Assembly (NCBI GenBank): GCA_003427395.1
Contig: BFEA01000147.1
Location: 557,108 to 621,107 of the forward strand
Origin: Chara braunii
Lineage: Eukaryota > Streptophyta > Charophyceae > Charales > Characeae
Reading direction: 5' to 3'
DNA length: 64,000 nucleotides
Shown: piece by piece, positions 47,017-57,619 of the stretch
How the letters are laid out: each line of letters starts with the position of its first letter
How positions within the stretch are numbered: the first letter of the stretch is position 1
Notes under the pieces: generated by a model
What the model saw: only the letters and a program-made list of their open reading frames with translations
What the model was told of the DNA's origin: nothing
Databases searched by the model: none
Position numbers and translations under genes: made by a program

Positions 47017-47520
47017 ATGCTTGCGGAGACAGTGATTCTCCGATTGTTCGGCACACGCGAGGCGGCGGCTAATTGGTTAGCGGTGCCGACACGATCCCGC
47101 GCCGACATGACACGGAAAGGAAGGCTGGTGTACAACCCTCTACAAGTTTACTCGGAGCGGGACGTGCCACGATTCTGGGAAGGGAGCGCGAGGAAACCAC
47201 TACGGAGTTATATTTTTTTGGTCGAGTCAGACCAGCGTATTGTGCGATATGATTTTGTGCCTCCTAATTCATCACGAGATTATGGAGACATGAACTTAGT
47301 TGTGGTTCACGGGGACTATCCAGAAGTAGAGAACATTCCTGAGGTTAGAGGGATGTTCCTCCATATTGTACTTCATTTGAACGATTTGCATGGTCCGTTC
47401 GGCCTCCTTCATCATGCGAAACGGGTCCAAGCGAATAGATTTAATATCATTCGCTCGGAACATTTCGACGTCACCGCGTTTTATGACGAGGCTTGTGAAA
47501 TTTACGAGCGCCTCTTCTAA
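47017..47520 (+). CDS. Uncharacterised protein, 167 aa, element D2 ORF-a
   Basis: Not recognised. It is a complete open frame from ATG to TAA, preceded by TTGTCCAG, which could be a splice acceptor directly before the ATG. The protein is soluble-looking, with no membrane segment or signal peptide. It is mixed charged and aromatic: an N-terminal basic part (RSRADMTRKGR near 28-38), a central YIFLVESDQRIVRYDFVPP segment (about 65-83), a hydrophobic MFLHIVLHLNDLHGPFGLLHH segment (about 112-132) and an acidic C-terminus (FYDEACEIYERLF). It lies 17 nt upstream of the second ORF in the same direction, inside a mobile-element copy. Intactness amid decayed neighbours suggests recent or selected coding, for example an element accessory protein. 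That is inference. Confidence 0.5.
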   Translation: MLAETVILRLFGTREAAANWLAVPTRSRADMTRKGRLVYNPLQVYSERDVPRFWEGSARKPLRSYIFLVESDQRIVRYDFVPPNSSRDYGDMNLVVVHGDYPEVENIPEVRGMFLHIVLHLNDLHGPFGLLHHAKRVQANRFNIIRSEHFDVTAFYDEACEIYERLF

Positions 47521-47537
47521 CAGATGGCTTCTTCGGT

Positions 47538-48095
47538 ATGCAGATGCCTAACGGACGGCGGGACTTCACTCAGGCCAGATACCTACTGATTCGCGATACT
47601 ACGGACGAGGAGCTGATCCAGCGAGCGGAGCGATTATTACTGGTTCGAGATGGAGCGCCCACGCGGTGGATTGGTTTTATCGGCCTGCTCAGTGATGGGC
47701 AGGGATTATTTCCCAACTCGCGCGCGGATGTTCGCGCCAATGTGGCCCGACTTCCGGACGAAGTTCATGAATATACCTTGTACTTCCATCGCGCGAGCAA
47801 CCTCCAATGCCTCTCTCGGGTCATTGTGAGCGTCAAAATTACCCTATCCCGGGAGCGCTACGGCGTCGTCCGGATTAAGGACACCACGACCACACACCTG
47901 TTTCGGATGCGTCAGCCGTTCCGCGCCATAGTCTGGAAGCTCGCCTCGCGGATGGCTTCCCTTTATGATACGCGGAAGGTTCGAGTCTCGCGGGGTGGAC
48001 GCGTCTCCACCTTGACTTTTGATGACGAGGAGCTTACGCGACTCGACCGGATAGAGGCTGAGGCTCGTGAGGGCCAACAAGTTTATCCTGGCTGA
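47538..48095 (+). CDS. Uncharacterised protein, 185 aa, element D2 ORF-b
   Basis: Not recognised. It is a complete open frame 17 nt after ORF-a, in a different frame. An upstream ATG at 47,524 is out of frame, so 47,538 is the likely start. The protein is basic and Arg-rich (RDFTQARYLLIRDTTDEELIQRAERLLLVRDG near 8-39; VRVSRGGRVSTLTFDDEELTRLDRIEAEAREG near the C-terminus), with a predicted helical acidic tail. No catalytic motif, zinc ligand pattern or membrane segment is visible. Arginine richness would allow nucleic-acid binding, but that is only a suggestion. GTGGTAAGTT about 30 bp after the stop resembles a 5' splice site. The last part of the gene is duplicated at 48,291 by an assembly chimera. 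Confidence 0.5.
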   Translation: MQMPNGRRDFTQARYLLIRDTTDEELIQRAERLLLVRDGAPTRWIGFIGLLSDGQGLFPNSRADVRANVARLPDEVHEYTLYFHRASNLQCLSRVIVSVKITLSRERYGVVRIKDTTTTHLFRMRQPFRAIVWKLASRMASLYDTRKVRVSRGGRVSTLTFDDEELTRLDRIEAEAREGQQVYPG

Positions 48096-48181
48096 GCGCA
48101 CCCTCTCGAGTCCGGTGCAGTGGTAAGTTGTTCTTTTTGTAAGGCCACATCTTTGTGACTCTACAAGGGTAATAATAATAA

Positions 48182-48215
<34 letters not shown>

Positions 48216-48429
48216 CAATAGAGGCTTGGATTTTCTGCTGGTTTAAAAAAGTTGTTTTGTGGCTGTCTCTTATACACATCTAGATGTGTAGACTCGACCG
48301 GATAGAGGCTGAGGCCCGTGAGGGCCGACAGGTTTATCCTGGCTGAGCGCACCCTCTCGAGTCCGGTGCAGTGGTAAGTTGTTCTTTTTGTAGGGCCACA
48401 TCTTCGTGACTCTACAAGGGTAATAATAA
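48040..48429. repeat. Direct duplication flanking an adapter junction
   Basis: 48,040-48,179 and 48,291-48,429 match with about five differences, including the end of ORF-b, its stop and the downstream TACAAGGGTAATAATAA phrase. The differences suggest that a related repeat copy, not the same locus, was joined in. Poly(A) at 48,190-48,213 and an N at 48,435 also lie here. Confidence 0.85.
48263..48290. other. Nextera mate-pair junction adapter left in assembly
   Basis: CTGTCTCTTATACACATCT (the full 19-bp Tn5 mosaic end) is followed by AGATGTGTA, the start of its inverse. This is technical sequence. Confidence 0.95.
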
Positions 48430-49014
48430 CAAAANAACAACAACAATTTTGCGTAGGTAGGCCAACCAGATGGATAGTATCTGGATTGCCCCGATGATAG
48501 CACTATCATGCTTAGGCATTGAGGGGTAATCGAGCACCTAACGATAAGCCAGATAAAGTGAAGGTCGAACACCTGAGAAGATGTTGAGTCAAAGGGCGAG
48601 GGCGAAGTATTAGGAAACGAAATATTGCCATGCTGAGTATCTGGTGTTGGGGATGGGTAATTCGTCGTTCGTGGAACAGAGAGAGTAATTAATGCTTAGG
48701 AGGACAAAGCGACGAACAAAATTGTCGTTCACTCCTCCAAGCAGATGCGAGCGGTACGACCATATGGTCGAACCGAGAGTTCAAACACCGACCAGGAGCC
48801 AGATCACTTGTTGATCTGCATGGGACCAGCGGTATTTACTTATATTAGTTGTGCATGACGGATCTTCCGTCTTCGGACGACAGTAGCATCGTCTCTCCGG
48901 TCACACAAGCAGGAAATGATAACCTTGGCAGGTCGTCTCGTCAAGTCGAAATGTTGTTTATGAGTATGAGATTATAACGGTACTAGGATTATACATTGGA
49001 TTTCATGTTTGGTC

Positions 49015-49470
49015 GAGGTCGTCCTAGTCGACCGATGCTCGTTCGTACCGAGGAGATCAGCGCCCTCGGGAACGGACGACGTTCGGGTCCACCGGGCGTT
49101 AACCAAGCGTACCTATACTCCAGCGAGCGAGCAAACGCCCTCGGCTGACCTACCTCTGCAATTGCATGTAAAAGCTTTCGCACGTGGGTCGGTAGCTCGG
49201 CGGGGATACGCCCCTAAGGGTGGTGACAGCCCCTTAGGGAAGGTAAGATGTGCCCCGCGAGAACCTATCCTGTCGTAGGGGACCGCGGAATGTACAGCTG
49301 GCGCACCCGGCTAGAGCGGCGAAGGGACAATGCAACCGCGCCCGTCTCGGCGATTCGCGGAATCACTTATGCATCGTCCTAAGTTGTCTCTTGATTTTGT
49401 TTTGTTCTAACTCCTGCGTGACATAGCCGGGAGGGACCTCGTTTACGCGAGGGCCGATGCGCTCGACAGC
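49015..49470 (+). repeat. Conserved end domain of D2
   Basis: GGTAGCTCGGCGGGGATACG, hairpin CCCTAAGGG/CCCTTAGGG at 49,212-49,239 with GTGACAG in the loop, GGTAAG, CCTATCCTGTCGTAGGGG and CTGGCGCACCCGGCTAGAGC. It ends CTCGACA. Confidence 0.9.
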
Positions 49471-50779
49471 GGGAGTATAGAAACAAGGTTTTGGTCACCA
49501 ATTGATAAAAACGGGTGAGCAGAGGAGTAGGTAGGGTGTTTTCGAGGTGAGCGACCCCAGGTTTCGTATTAGTTAGGCTTGAGAGTGAAAAGGTAAAAAG
49601 GTTAGTAGGGAAGTTGGTGTGCGGTAGGGGCAGGAGGAGATAATTTGGCCGGCATTTGAGCAGCCGCCCATAGGGAGCGCTCGTATTTGACTAAGTTCGA
49701 GTGGGGGTGAAGCCGCCTAGTGTAGCAGGATAATCGAGGGTGTTTTCACGATTCCCCCTTTCTCTGATCATGGTTGATACCCCGATCTTCTCTTACTGAT
49801 TGTGCTCGTCATTGGCGCCTACTTGCTACTCGTTTTCTTCGAAGTGGTGGTTTCCCCAACGGCACGGTCGCCTTATTGGTGGGTGCCGTGTTGCTCAATG
49901 GCTCGGGGGGGAGGGACTCCCTCGTCTGCTGCGGTCGTGAACAGATGTGCCAAAAATTCGTCAGTTGTCCGAACCTGACTATGTTAACGACCAAGTAAGG
50001 GTAGCAGGTACGGGCCGTGTCGGAGTGGGTAAGTATTTAGCAAGATAGATCAGAGGGCGAGCGGAAGGGATACCTAGATCTGTGTGAGGTATTGACCCTT
50101 TTATTTGAAACTTAGCTGTGTTGGATGATCAGGTCCTGCACTGAAGTAAGAAGGAGACAAAGGCGAGCACGATTAGAGGTAAGACGAAAAGGGGGAGAGG
50201 AACTTACCAGGGTCGCTCGAGACGGCCTTCGTTTTGGTACTGCTGCTGAACGACCACCACTGGTTGGGTTGTTGTCAAGGCACGCAAGACTGCAACTAGA
50301 TGAGTTGCTGATTTTTTCAGTCTGTGAACTTGTTTTTTCGGCCTGGGACACGGAGGCCATGATTGGTATGAGTGTTGTTGTTGGGCTTAAGGTCGATGCT
50401 GATGCGGGAAAGGTGCAGTAGTAACGAGGCGAGTCTTTCCTTCTGGTTGTTGTTGTTGAGGCCAACTATACGATTGTTTTCTGTGTGCTGCTGCCTGCAG
50501 TTACTGCTACCCGTTGCGCTTGTGGGTCTCAAGCAGATGTGAGATGACTGGTCTCCATGCTGTTAAGACTATGGCTGCGACCAGAAGGCACTAATGTTAC
50601 GGCTGGTTCAGGGACAAGTTTCGCTTGTTGAAATCGCAAATCATTATTACTATTACTGTCCGTTGTTGTTGAACGTTGGTGCATTGCCTGTCTTGCCAAG
50701 TGAAGTGGCCAAGGGGGAGTTGTAAGCTAGTGAGCTTACTTGTGACCCTTACGTTTCGAGTCGAGGGCTCTGTGGTGGG
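49471..50779. other. No gene recognised
   Basis: Mixed sequence with short frames on both strands. It contains TTGTTGTTGTT-type runs but nothing supportable. Confidence 0.45.
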
Positions 50780-51473
50780 ACTGAGCTTAGTAGAGGGAGA
50801 CCTTTGTTGCGAGTAGAGAGTCGCTAAAGAGAGTCTACAATTGGCGGTTTGACTTCAGGTGGCCAAACTGTTGTGCGATTTGGAGGATCATCAGAAGGTC
50901 AACGACTGACAGTTGACTTCAGTTGACCAAGTTACTACGCACAATGACCATCATTGCGGGGCCCTCAGGCGCATGAAGATTACAAGGCCCTCTCCTGAGA
51001 GTTGACTTTGTCCCCCTCCTATATCTCGAGCGTCTGAAACTTCTCGTTCTATCCTTCTTACTCTAAGTCTAATCCAGTTCAGAAAAGGAAGGCGGCAGGC
51101 AGGATTGCAACCCGTAGGACCCCATCAAGACTCTATGGGGAGTCTGCCCACCACTTGTGGGAGCTCTGCCGGAACTCAGGAGGAGTTATGGAGGCAGGGA
51201 ACTGAGAGGTAACGGTTCCATCCTCCTTTTATAAACCATTTATAACCCCTATTCGTACTTATTGCTATGTTTGACTGAGTATATTACGCACACCCTTACT
51301 TTGATTTTGGGTTTGACTTTCAAGACTTAAACCAGACTTAAATAAAGGAAGGTATGTGTAATATCAGTTTCACTTTTGTTGGTTGACTGAAAGCAGATTG
51401 TGGAAAGGGATTGCATGTAGGGGAAGGATGGGAGGAAGGCAGTATTGATTGTGTCTGACTGGGTCAATCAAGG

Positions 51474-51926
51474 ACTGGGCAAGTCTCCATAAGTTTGGGG
51501 AGGCTCAGTGCTATGTTTGTTTTTGAGTTGCTTGGAGGACCAGACAAGTTCCATAAGTTTGGGTGGTCTGGTTGCTCTGACTTGCGAGGGCTATCTGTGG
51601 TTGCCTTTTTAGGGACCAAGCATTGTCCCATAAGTTTGAGTGGCTTGGTTGCCTTGCTTATTTTGGGTTTTCTCAGTTTCTTTTGGTTTTGAATAAGGGG
51701 GTATGAGCATGTTCCATAAGTTTGGGTGGCTCAACCTCTTCCTGCTTTATCATTAAGAAAATAAATCAGGCAGAGGACCAGACATGTTCCATAAGTTTGG
51801 GTGGTCTTGGTCCAATGCCACGCACATGTTGGAACCAGAAGGTTACAACTTGACTATATTTTATTACTATTTTACCTATGAACAGGCTAGTCAGACGCTG
51901 TCCCATAAGTTTGGGTGGTCTGACTA
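51474..51926. repeat. Hairpin array, first part (element C)
   Basis: The reverse-complement loop is CACCCAAACTTATGGAACAT. Stems are ACTGGGC/GGCTCAGT (51,474-51,510, imperfect), ACCAGAC/GTCTGGT (51,539-51,572), ACCAAGC/GCTTGGT (51,615-51,649), TGAGC/GCTCA (51,704-51,733), GGACCA.../...TGGTCC (51,775-51,813) and TAGTCAGAC/GTCTGACTA (51,888-51,926, perfect 9 bp). Confidence 0.92.
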
Positions 51927-52403
51927 CAACTTATCACAAACTAAAGAGAGTAATAATTAAGAACTATGTTTCCCCCTGGCCGTGGCCGCCGGCCGTGGAC
52001 GGGACCCCCCCGGCCGCGGCCGCTCCGGCCGAGAACTTCCGGCCGCGACCGTGTCCGATCGGGGAGGGGGTTTTGGGAGCGGGGAACGGGTTTCAGGTGT
52101 GTCGGGGGGGGGAGCACCCCCTCGAAGTGGCATACCGTCAAAAAAAAATAAAAACGGGGGGGTCCTAAACATGGGTCTGGCAGGGTGGGCCGGGAAAATT
52201 GATGCGTCCCCCGAGTTGCGGTTCGTCGACGCAGGTGCGCAGGGAGGAGGGTCGGCAACATAAGAAAAAAAAAAAAAAAATGCGGCCCCTGCGGGGACGG
52301 CTTAAGGGGGGTTGGATAGGGCCTGGGTTAGGGCATGGGGGTCGGGTGGGGGCTGGACGGGGGTGCGGATGGCATACTAGAGGCTGCTCAGGCAGGCATC
52401 CAT

Positions 52404-52600
52404 TTCATTCGTGAGGCTCGTGAAAGTTCGTGGAAGTTTTTGAAACAACACATTCATTAGCATATCATCCCTATTTCGCATACCAAATTCACAACACATT
52501 TACAATGTGTGTTCATTCGTGAGGCTGGTGAAAGTTCGTGAAACAACACATTCATTAGCATATCATCCGTATTTGGCATACGAAATTCACAACACATTCA
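52404..52600. repeat. ~110-bp direct repeat inside the transposon
   Basis: CATTCGTGAGGCT followed by AACAACACATTCATTAGC and TTCACAACACATT occurs at about 52,407-52,502 and again at 52,514-52,602. Confidence 0.85.
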
Positions 52601-53029
52601 CAATGAGGGCGACCATGACATGCATGTGTGTGGCATCGGACAAAGACACGATTTGCAACATTGCGACAACAATACCCGCTTCATCGGGGACATTTACGAC
52701 AACAAACCAGAAACCACTCACCAAACAACAACGACTCACATGCGAAAGCGAGGGTAGAAGAGGAACGTGGAGAAGAGCAAAGCAGTGAAAAAACACTCCA
52801 CTGGAAATGCGTATGTACATGTCTGAAGCCAAAAAACAAACCCGTCATCTAAACCGTAACACAACGTAGCTAACAAAAAAGTAATGTGATCGTACAATCC
52901 GTCACTGTGGACCTTGCGCTGCACATCGAGCAAGTCGGAGCGACAACATCAACATAACATAACTATGAAAGTAAGTGTCCAAAAAACAGAACGTCCTGCA
53001 AAAAAAAAAAAAAAAAAAAAAAAAAAACA

Positions 53030-54280
53030 CTAACATTGCCCTCTCCCTCCAGATGAGCGGCCCGTGCCTCGCCCTGCAGGAGGACGTGCGCGGCCTCTCC
53101 CGGTGGACTGTTGTCTTTGCGCTCCTCCCGGGCCCCCTCCACCGCCCCCAGCACCTGTGCCTTGTGCACCGCTGATGCATGTCGCCTGTGCTGTTGCGGC
53201 TGCCGCGGCCACAGACGCTCTGTGTCTGCGGACCGCACTGTCGATCGGCTTGGAATCTGTGTCAACGTCCTCGTCCTCGGCCTCCTCTGCATGGATCGTC
53301 TCTCGCTGCCTCTGAATCGCGTCCAATGCTGTCTGGCCGGCGGCGATCTCTGCTGCGAGTCAAGCCTCAACCTCTGTAATGGCGCTGTGTCGTCTCGTCC
53401 CACGATGCATCAATAACCCCTCCTCGCCCGATGTGTAGTGTTGTCTCTGCTGCATGTCCGTAGATGTCCCTGCGACCGGAAGGACCAATGATCTCCTCGT
53501 CGCCGATCGTGACAAACCGAGCATACGGCCTGCCATGTGAAGGCTCGGACGTCCGGAGCCACCCTCGCCGCTGCTGCCCGCAACCTGAGTCCGTGGTGAC
53601 AAACGTCCTGCGAAGGCCCCCGTCCCAGCGTCGTAATCCGGCCTCAACCGGTCCGTGACCTGTCGCCACAGACATCCACGCCGCCGGTGTCACTGCCGCC
53701 ACCCCCCCTGTCTCCAACTCCCTCAGTCGACGCTGCTCCTCCAGATACGCAAACCAACCCTCCCATTCCGGCAAAGTTTGCAGCCGCTCGTCCTCCTCTC
53801 TATCCAGTCGGGCATCCCGCTCCTCCGCGGTCTCCACATGGTCCCGCACATCAAAGTCGTCGGTACGGAGCTCCGCGGCGAGGCACCGCCTTGTCTTGGG
53901 GCACTAAAATCCCTCAAGTCCCCACCTGATCCCCCGACGTCAAAGTCGTCGGTACGGAGCTCCGACGGTGAGCGGGGAAGGAGACCGGCGCCAGATGGAG
54001 TCCTCTCCACGTCCGGCATGTCCACAGGCCTCGCCCCCTCACGGTCCTCGCTATTATGCGTCCACTGTCTCTCTGCTGCCGACGCCAACCTCGTCGAACG
54101 CCTCTTCGGCTGGGGCAGTCCCGTAGTCCGATGATGAGAGGGAGAGTACCGACGATCCTGACGGGGCACCTCCTCCTCCTCGTCCTCCCTCTCTGGCTCG
54201 CTATCGCTCCTGACCTCCCAAGGTCTGCGGGAGAAGAAGAAGAAGAAGAAGAAGTCTCTCTCTCTCTCTCTCTCTCTCTC
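53030..54280 (-). pseudogene. Coding region of the nested transposon, frameshifted; family not recognised
   Basis: Three minus-strand segments look coding in sequence. The first is 54,280-53,850, a frame cut by the N gap, with RRSTRLASAAERQW and acidic EREDEEEEVP. The second is 53,849-53,367, with ETAEERDARLDREEDERL, LPEWEGWFAYLEEQRRLREL and a GRPYARFVTIGDEEIIGPSG segment. The third is about 53,350-53,030, with IQRQRETIHAEEAEDEDVD and a Gly/Arg-rich tail. Frameshifts near 53,850 and 53,350 separate them. A 35-bp direct duplication (about 53,848 and 53,940, TCAAAGTCGTCGGTACGGAG) coincides with the first break. No hAT dimerisation motif is visible. It could be the C-terminal part of a transposase or an accessory or captured protein. 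Confidence 0.4.
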
Positions 54281-54960
54281 NNNNNNNNNNNNNNNNNNNN
54301 NNNNNNNNNNNNNNNNNNNNNNNNNNNNNNNNNNNNNNNNNNNNNNNNNNNNNNNNNNNNNNNNNNNNNNNNNNNNNNNNNNNNNNNNNNNNNNNNNNNN
54401 NNNNNNNNNNNNNNNNNNNNNNNNNNNNNNNNNNNNNNNNNNNNNNNNNNNNNNNNNNNNNNNNNNNNNNNNNNNNNNNNNNNNNNNNNNNNNNNNNNNN
54501 NNNNNNNNNNNNNNNNNNNNNNNNNNNNNNNNNNNNNNNNNNNNNNNNNNNNNNNNNNNNNNNNNNNNNNNNNNNNNNNNNNNNNNNNNNNNNNNNNNNN
54601 NNNNNNNNNNNNNNNNNNNNNNNNNNNNNNNNNNNNNNNNNNNNNNNNNNNNNNNNNNNNNNNNNNNNNNNNNNNNNNNNNNNNNNNNNNNNNNNNNNNN
54701 NNNNNNNNNNNNNNNNNNNNNNNNNNNNNNNNNNNNNNNNNNNNNNNNNNNNNNNNNNNNNNNNNNNNNNNNNNNNNNNNNNNNNNNNNNNNNNNNNNNN
54801 NNNNNNNNNNNNNNNNNNNNNNNNNNNNNNNNNNNNNNNNNNNNNNNNNNNNNNNNNNNNNNNNNNNNNNNNNNNNNNNNNNNNNNNNNNNNNNNNNNNN
54901 NNNNNNNNNNNNNNNNNNNNNNNNNNNNNNNNNNNNNNNNNNNNNNNNNNNNNNNNNNNN
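54281..54960. other. Assembly gap, 680 N
   Basis: The N run begins within a (CT)n tract, a likely cause of assembly failure. Open frames spanning it are meaningless. Confidence 0.99.
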
Positions 54961-55196
54961 CGGACACTGGAAAAAAAAATATGGGCGTGTTGGGCTTTTT
55001 CAGCCCTGCACGCCCTTTTTTTTTTTTTTTTTTTGAAAATGTGGGGAAAAAATTCCTGCACCAAACTCGGCTGGTCGGCCGTGGCTGAACCCGGCCGATT
55101 TGGCTGACGGCCGCAGCCGCGGCCGATTTTTCGGCCCCGGCCGTGACTAGGCGTGCAACATAGATTAAGAATAAATTTGTGGTAAGAAGGGGCAGG

Positions 55197-55412
55197 CTGA
55201 ACCTCGAGCTAAGATAATCGGTTCAGTCATATGCTACCTTAAAATACTAAGTGCAGACAATTATATATAACTGGTATACTTAAACAATTCAGCTCGACTA
55301 GGATGGACAACTTAGTCATATGCAGAAGGGAGAGAAAAATAGTTGTGCTCTGTGTTTGTGTATACTCAATGGCTGAGCTAGAAATTGTTCCATAAATTTG
55401 GGTGGTTTAGCT
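55197..55412. repeat. Hairpin array, second part (element C)
   Basis: CTGAACC/GGTTCAG (55,197-55,226), GACTA/TAGTC (about 55,304-55,325) and AGCTA/TAGCT (55,376-55,412). The third has the copy-C loop, while the first two have altered or shortened loops, as do their counterparts in B. Confidence 0.8.
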
Positions 55413-55689
55413 TTACGGCTTATGTAAGCTGGGTATAAAGGGATAAATCATTGAAAGGCTACGAACTATTGTTTGACAAGATTAATTTTGGGTTGGTGAG
55501 AGTACTTACCTTTGTGGTTTGCCCTTGCATGTGATTGAGGGAGATCACTACTTAGTCTGAGTTTTCAGTTGACAGGTAGTTGCTTTAGATATTCGTCACG
55601 TGCTAGAGTCATAGGAGTTAGTTTAATTCCGCATTTCCTCAGCCAAGTTTATTTTACCTAGGTCAATTTGCGCATTTTCTGGGATCATT

Positions 55690-56280
55690 TCTTATACTTG
55701 GCTTTGTATAAATTTTGGTAAGCTACTTTCTCTATGGGAAGCATTGCCGAAATTTTTATAAAACCAAAAAGTTTGTCATATTTTGACGTTCAAAGTTCAA
55801 CTTGTTTAAATTTTATGTATGGCTTAGTAAAAATCTAGAAAATCTTCTTTTCTAAAGGGAGTGCTGCCCAATTTTTTGCTAAATGAAAGAGTTGGACAGA
55901 ATTGAACTTTGGGAAGTCAAAGTTATTTCTAAGACTTAAACTTGACTTTGTATAAATTTTGGAAAGCCACTTAGCCTACTTTTTCTACGGGAAGCGTTGC
56001 CGAAATTTCTACAAAACTAAGAAGTTTGTTAAATTTTATCTTGGTTGAACTCAAGTTTTACTTTGGGTTCTTATCTGACTTAGTATAAATCTGGCAAGTC
56101 TACTTTTCTAGAGGGAGTGCTGCCCAAATTTTTACTAATCCAAGGAGTTAAACAAAATTTAACTTTTCAAAATTAGAGACTATTTTATTTTTTATATTTG
56201 AGCTAATATAAATTCTAAAAAGACACTTTTCGTACGAGAAGCGCTGCCGAAATGTTTTTAGTTAGTGGAATTACGTTATA
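55690..56280. repeat. Five ~123-bp units (element C)
   Basis: Cores near 55,738, 55,858, 55,990, 56,113 and 56,239 alternate GGGAAGCGTTGCCGAAATTT-like and AGGGAGTGCTGCCCAAATTT-like forms, the reverse complement of A and B. Confidence 0.85.
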
Positions 56281-56947
56281 TTTTGACAGGTGACGATTAT
56301 GGTAATCCACCCTGAATAGGGGAGGTTCTGACAAATGTTTACCTTTTCATTGGACACTGACTCGGGGGTAGACTTAAACTTAGTTGACAGATAGTTTTGA
56401 GTAAGAATGTGCTATGAAGACTTATTCCCCATACACTGATGATTTAGCTTGGGTATTGATATGTCTTATGGTACATGTTTTTTTTATCGTTCTGTTTCAA
56501 GATTCGGACTAGTTCAACTTGATCCTACAATGATGATCTTCTGTTATCAATGATAATAGGTCGGTTGCCAATTCGTCGGTCTATGACTCAACTCCAATCC
56601 ATTCTCAATACTCAACCTAAAAGGCTTAAGCCCTGGTGATTTTTATTATTTTGTTAAGGTTTTCACCCGGACTTTTATTGAATGGTTATTTAACGAAGGT
56701 GCTGAGTATTTATTTTTGGAAGGCTTGACAAAGGTTGGGGCTTGCATGGTTAAAGCAAGGGGTATGAGTATAGAGAGTGGTTGAAGTTGACTTCGTGTAG
56801 TGCAGTGAACTTTTGTTGATTCTTTGATGTGATTGCAAGTATGTTTTGTGGTTCATTCTTTGGATTTGAATGTCTGCGATCACATACATATGTATGGCTG
56901 AGAGGAGTCCCACTGTGATTGTGAGAAGTGATCATCACATATTTATT

Positions 56948-56948
<1 letters not shown>

Positions 56949-57012
<64 letters not shown>
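56949..57012. repeat. (AT)n microsatellite
   Basis: About 31 AT units inside element C at a place where A and B have none. Confidence 0.97.
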
Positions 57013-57018
<6 letters not shown>

Positions 57019-57619
57019 TTGAGTGTCAGTGTGACAGCTTGGCCTAAAGAGCTTACGCTTAAGGGTCTGATTGGGACTGACGTTGAGAGAGTAAGGGAAA
57101 CTTCATCCCTTTACTGTTGTTTGCTTCTTAAGAATTTCTTAAATCGGACGTTGGTCCTGGGTCTGGATTCGAGGTCCTTGTCCAGGACATCTTAGGTCCT
57201 AGACTCCTCGTGGAAGGGATCACCCCCCACGCAGAGCCTATTTGCCCTGACCACTGGGACACTCGGCCTAAGGACCGCGGGGGCCGAACGACTATTCCTT
57301 TAGTCGTGCAATATCGTGGTGGGCTCGACCCTCACGATACTTCGAGATTATCACTTGAGTGTCATAAGCGGTACTCGGATCCATGAGGGACCGCTTTATT
57401 ATTGGCACTACATAGTACGCCATCATTGCGACTGCTTGCGTATTCATGCATTGCTAGTCGACATGGGAAGGTCTTGTGTCCACACAGTTATATACTAAGT
57501 CTCACCCACGTCGCCTACCCGATTTCCGCATCGAAAGGTTATGGGACGAATACGAAAAAGAACTAGGAGTGTTTGTTCTGTGTCGTTCTCTATGTGTGAG
57601 TGTTGTGGTGTAACACGTG

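Larger units (their letters stand above)
45990..49470 (+). mobile_element. Element D2, carrying two ORFs
   Basis: It is homologous to D1 at both ends (46,010-46,740 and 48,900-49,440). The middle holds two adjacent open frames absent from D1. It ends CCGATGCGCTCGACA at about 49,470, the same end as A, B and C. An adapter scar lies at 48,263-48,290 with duplicated sequence, so the true length is uncertain. Confidence 0.65.
51964..55163. mobile_element. hAT-like DNA transposon nested in element C (3.2 kb including N gap)
   Basis: Exact 8-bp duplications ATTAAGAA lie at 51,956-51,963 and 55,164-55,171. The ends are CTATGTTTCCC and the inverse GCAACATAG, giving short inverted termini CTATGTT. 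Both subterminal regions are packed with GGCCG/CGGCC repeats (51,975-52,050 and 55,070-55,145), as hAT elements often have subterminal repeats for transposase binding. Copy B, where uninterrupted, shows the empty-site continuity (near 37,440). GC content differs sharply from the AT-rich host element. A minus-strand coding region lies inside. Confidence 0.85.

Noticed and set aside
53723-55064. Frames spanning the N run
   Set aside because: Over 200 residues are unknown. Only the sequenced part (53,030-54,280) was considered.
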